A DNA stretch of 27,162 nt from Candidatus Marinamargulisbacteria bacterium SCGC AAA071-K20 (lineage in GTDB: Bacteria > Margulisbacteria > Marinamargulisbacteria > GCA-2716485 > AAA071-K20): NCBI GenBank assembly GCA_003265975.1, contig QFBU01000017.1, positions 1 to 27,162 of the forward strand. Direction: 5' to 3'. The notes below the pieces were generated by a model that was given only the letters and a program-made list of their open reading frames with translations, had not been told where the DNA came from and did not search any database. The translations under genes and the position numbers were made by a program. The stretch's first letter is position 1. Each line of letters begins with the position of its first letter. Of the stretch, positions 25,302-27,162 are shown in pieces.

Positions 25302-25562
25302 TTACCTCCGTATCCACCAATGAAAATGTTGGTCGGATGGAAACTCTAGCATGAGTCTAAATGTGAGCATAAAAAATACAACTAATGTTCCCCACGTATA
25401 ACAGATCATACACCCATTAACACCTAAGTAGTCTTGCAATAACCACGACGAAAGAATGCTGATCAGGATAGTGTCTTGAGTTAGACGTTTTCGTAATTTG
25501 AATCCAATACCTGCCATAGTATTGACAGTATAATTTATAAATTCCAAAGTGAATACTTGCAA
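25302..25562 (-). CDS. Doubtful small membrane protein
   Basis: An 86-aa frame starting at TTG; an internal ATG at 25515-25517 would give 71 aa. It has two possible hydrophobic segments (TILISILSSWLLQDYLGV and CMICYTWGTLVVFFMLTF) and ends in an aromatic, basic WWIRR. No ribosome-binding site and no recognised family. It lies between two gene remnants, so it may itself be debris. Listed because it is the only open frame in this gap. Confidence 0.25.
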   Translation of the reverse strand: MQVFTLEFINYTVNTMAGIGFKLRKRLTQDTILISILSSWLLQDYLGVNGCMICYTWGTLVVFFMLTFRLMLEFPSDQHFHWWIRR

Positions 25563-25591
25563 TGTAGGAAATTATTACCTACCATTAACTT

Positions 25592-25966
25592 ATGGAAAAT
25601 CCTCAAAGCATTTTAGTATTAGATGACGAAGTTGGAATCACTCGTTTAACTAGCGCCATGCTTAAAATGCACAAATACGATGTAATCGTATTTAACAATC
25701 CAATTGAAGCACTAAAAGAAACACAAGAGTCATCAATTTCTGTAGCAATAGTAGACTTTATGATGCCAGAGATGTCTGGAAATGAGTTCCTTAAATCATT
25801 TAAAAAAACACATCCAAAAACACCTTGTATTATGCTTTCTGCAAAAAAATTATCTGAAAGTGAAAGAAAGGAACTGTTTGAATTAAAAGTTAACTTTCTC
25901 TCTAAACCATTCAAACCAAGAGAATTACTAGACGCCGTTTCATTGGCCCTCTCAAAAGGAAGCTAG
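25592..25966 (+). CDS. Stand-alone CheY-like response regulator
   Basis: A 124-aa receiver domain with no output domain. The acidic pocket D11/D12, the phosphoacceptor D55 (VAIVDFMMPEMSG), the switch Ser83 (CIMLSAKK) and K105 (LSKPF) are all present, so phosphorylation should work. A partner kinase is not in the window; the membrane-protein remnant just downstream could be what is left of one, but this is speculative. There is no Shine-Dalgarno. TTGCAA (25557-25562) and TACCAT (25580-25585) at 17-bp spacing end 6 nt before the ATG, again compatible with a very short or absent leader. Confidence 0.9.
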   Translation: MENPQSILVLDDEVGITRLTSAMLKMHKYDVIVFNNPIEALKETQESSISVAIVDFMMPEMSGNEFLKSFKKTHPKTPCIMLSAKKLSESERKELFELKVNFLSKPFKPRELLDAVSLALSKGS

Positions 25967-25974
25967 TCCGTGTT

Positions 25975-26230
25975 ATGGAAATGGATAAATAAACGTTTTG
26001 GCGTAAATCCAAAGCTCAGTTATTAAGACCCATAGGTGAAACTCTTTTAACCGTAGTGGTAATGGGGCTCGTTAACTTTTTCTTTCTTAAAAACAATATA
26101 GGTTTTCTAACTCAATACATTAAGTGATGCGTACAAAACAACAGTCTCAAGACGACTCGCATATATACCACCATTTATTGTTGAAATTGTTATTGCTGGG
26201 CTAATGTATTTACACATCGACGAGCACTAA
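25975..26230 (+). pseudogene. Frameshifted membrane-protein remnant
   Basis: Two frames together give a plausible N-terminal membrane region. The first is FWRKSKAQLLRPIGETLLTV, continuing VVMGLVNFFFLKNNIGFL. The second reads NTLSDAYKTTVSRRLAYIPP and then FIVEIVIAGLMYLH, with a +/-1 shift near 26115. A stop (ATGGAAATGGATAAATAA) interrupts the beginning. Two hydrophobic segments around a polar loop would suit a sensor or transporter, but the family is not recognisable. Confidence 0.5.
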
Positions 26231-26242
26231 TTAAAGCTTAAG

Positions 26243-27162
26243 CTAATGACTTGAACCAGTTATCCATGAAGCGGAGCCTTTTAACTTCAACCGAATTGAA
26301 TGATGAACAATATAAAGCGACGGAACTAAAAATAATGTAATTATTGATGCAAACACTAAGCCCCAGGCGATAGCGTTTATCATTGGAACTAAAAAGGCGT
26401 TGTTACCTCCAAACCCATACGCCGTTGGAAACAGGCCCGCTGCAGTAGTTAATGTAGTTAATATAATTGGACGAAGTCGTTGTTTTGCCGCTTTTGCAAT
26501 ACTGTCGATACTTACGCCCTCTCTGTCTCTTATGGTATTCATAAACGAAATCATAATTAATGAATTATTTACTACTATCCCCGTTAAGCCAATAAGGCCG
26601 ATGATAGCTACAAAACCAAAGGCCATGTCTCTTAAGTAAAAGGCAAATACTATGCCTGTGAAGGTAAATGGAATGGCTGACATTACTAAAAAGGGTTGGG
26701 AGAAGGAATTAAATAAAATAACAAGCGTAAAATATATGCCAATGAGTGCCAAAACAAATGCCACCGCTAAGCTCTGCATTGCTTCTTCTGTGTCTTTTTC
26801 TTCTCCACCAAACTCCATTCTCATGTCTGGGTAAGCCTTCACTATTGGTGCAAATGTTTCTTTAAGCTTTGAATTAATTTTTGCCGATGTATTTAGAGCG
26901 GTGTCTACCTCACCATAAATTGTTACCGAACGATCACCGTCGTAATGGTTAATAACCAATACATCTTCTAAAGTTTCAACTTGCGCAAACTGCCCTACTC
27001 TAATGAGTTTGTTTTTATTATTTGGAACGGTGAGTTCGGTTAAGGTATCTACACTTGTTTTTTTACGGTCTGTTAAACTTACTCTAAAGTCTACCTCGTC
27101 GCCTTGATATCTCACCGTTGATGCAATTAAACCCTCGTAAGCAGCACGAATACTACTAGCTA
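26243..27162 (-). CDS. RND efflux transporter, C-terminal part (5' end beyond right edge)
   Basis: A proton-driven inner-membrane pump of the AcrB/CzcA (RND) superfamily. About 306 residues are visible and the frame is open to the window edge (upstream residues SSIRAAYEGLIAST), so the N-terminal two thirds are missing. Seen are the end of the second periplasmic loop (DVLVINHYDGDRSVTIYGEV) and membrane helices 8-12. The helices carry the family blocks ILFNSFSQPFLVMSAIPF, GLIGLTGIVVNNSLIMISF and RLRPIILTTLTTAAGLFPTA. A full RND pump is about 1000-1050 aa. It normally works with a membrane-fusion protein and TolC; those would be upstream of the window. Hydrophobe versus metal substrate cannot be decided from this part. 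Confidence 0.92.
   Translation of the reverse strand, partial: ASSIRAAYEGLIASTVRYQGDEVDFRVSLTDRKKTSVDTLTELTVPNNKNKLIRVGQFAQVETLEDVLVINHYDGDRSVTIYGEVDTALNTSAKINSKLKETFAPIVKAYPDMRMEFGGEEKDTEEAMQSLAVAFVLALIGIYFTLVILFNSFSQPFLVMSAIPFTFTGIVFAFYLRDMAFGFVAIIGLIGLTGIVVNNSLIMISFMNTIRDREGVSIDSIAKAAKQRLRPIILTTLTTAAGLFPTAYGFGGNNAFLVPMINAIAWGLVFASIITLFLVPSLYIVHHSIRLKLKGSASWITGSSH

Noticed and set aside
25603..25914. 103-aa minus-strand frame
   Set aside because: Antisense to the intact CheY-like receiver, which has all catalytic residues.

Overview
The window is an AT-rich bacterial chromosome segment. UGA is an ordinary stop codon here: a ferredoxin gene ends in TGA, and an RF2 gene carries the classical autoregulatory frameshift. 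Genes point to a diderm bacterium. There is a PorV/FadL-like outer-membrane barrel joined to S-layer-homology (SLH) repeats, a very large secreted modular protein, a DUF5693 membrane protein, and 2-Cys peroxiredoxin and Mn-type superoxide dismutase for oxygen defence. The combination resembles marine Candidatus Margulisbacteria or a neighbouring lineage. That placement is an inference from gene content, not a search result.

Layout. 1-841 (minus): a small ferredoxin overlaps by ATGA with nadA, whose 3' part lies beyond the left edge. 984-2228 (plus): an oxidative-stress operon (peroxiredoxin, superoxide dismutase) behind a promoter overlapped by a 9-7-9 inverted repeat. 2287-3038: intergenic, with a SET-domain-like remnant on the minus strand. 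3039-4871 (plus): an uncharacterised 610-aa protein that looks like a TIM-barrel flavoprotein with a cysteine-rich C-terminus. 4921-6729 (minus): thiC. 6937-7569 (plus): an unrecognised 210-aa protein. 7570-9010: a decay zone holding a tRNA-Val(GAC) with an unusual C33, a broken membrane-bound LuxR-type regulator and an alpha/beta-hydrolase fragment fused to it. 9026-14740 (minus): a two-gene envelope operon. 14920-17990 (minus): ftsK-yebC. 18126-25089 (plus): secA-prfB-DUF5693-rnc-TPR, tightly packed with overlaps. 25071-26230: a second decay zone around an intact CheY-like regulator. 26243-27162 (minus): the C-terminal third of an RND efflux pump, cut by the right edge.

The most interesting signals are these. 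(1) Three genes share a TTGnnn-18-TAnnnT box placed 9-10 nt before the ATG with no Shine-Dalgarno, which predicts leaderless mRNAs; one of them also fixes the thiC start. (2) prfB begins inside secA and is read through a +1 frameshift to 365 aa. (3) A C33 tRNA-Val sits in a decaying locus. (4) The envelope protein has its barrel N-terminal and its SLH repeats C-terminal, the reverse of the usual OmpM-type order. (5) Two clusters of gene remnants contain signalling-protein fragments. No defence system, CRISPR array or insertion sequence was seen.
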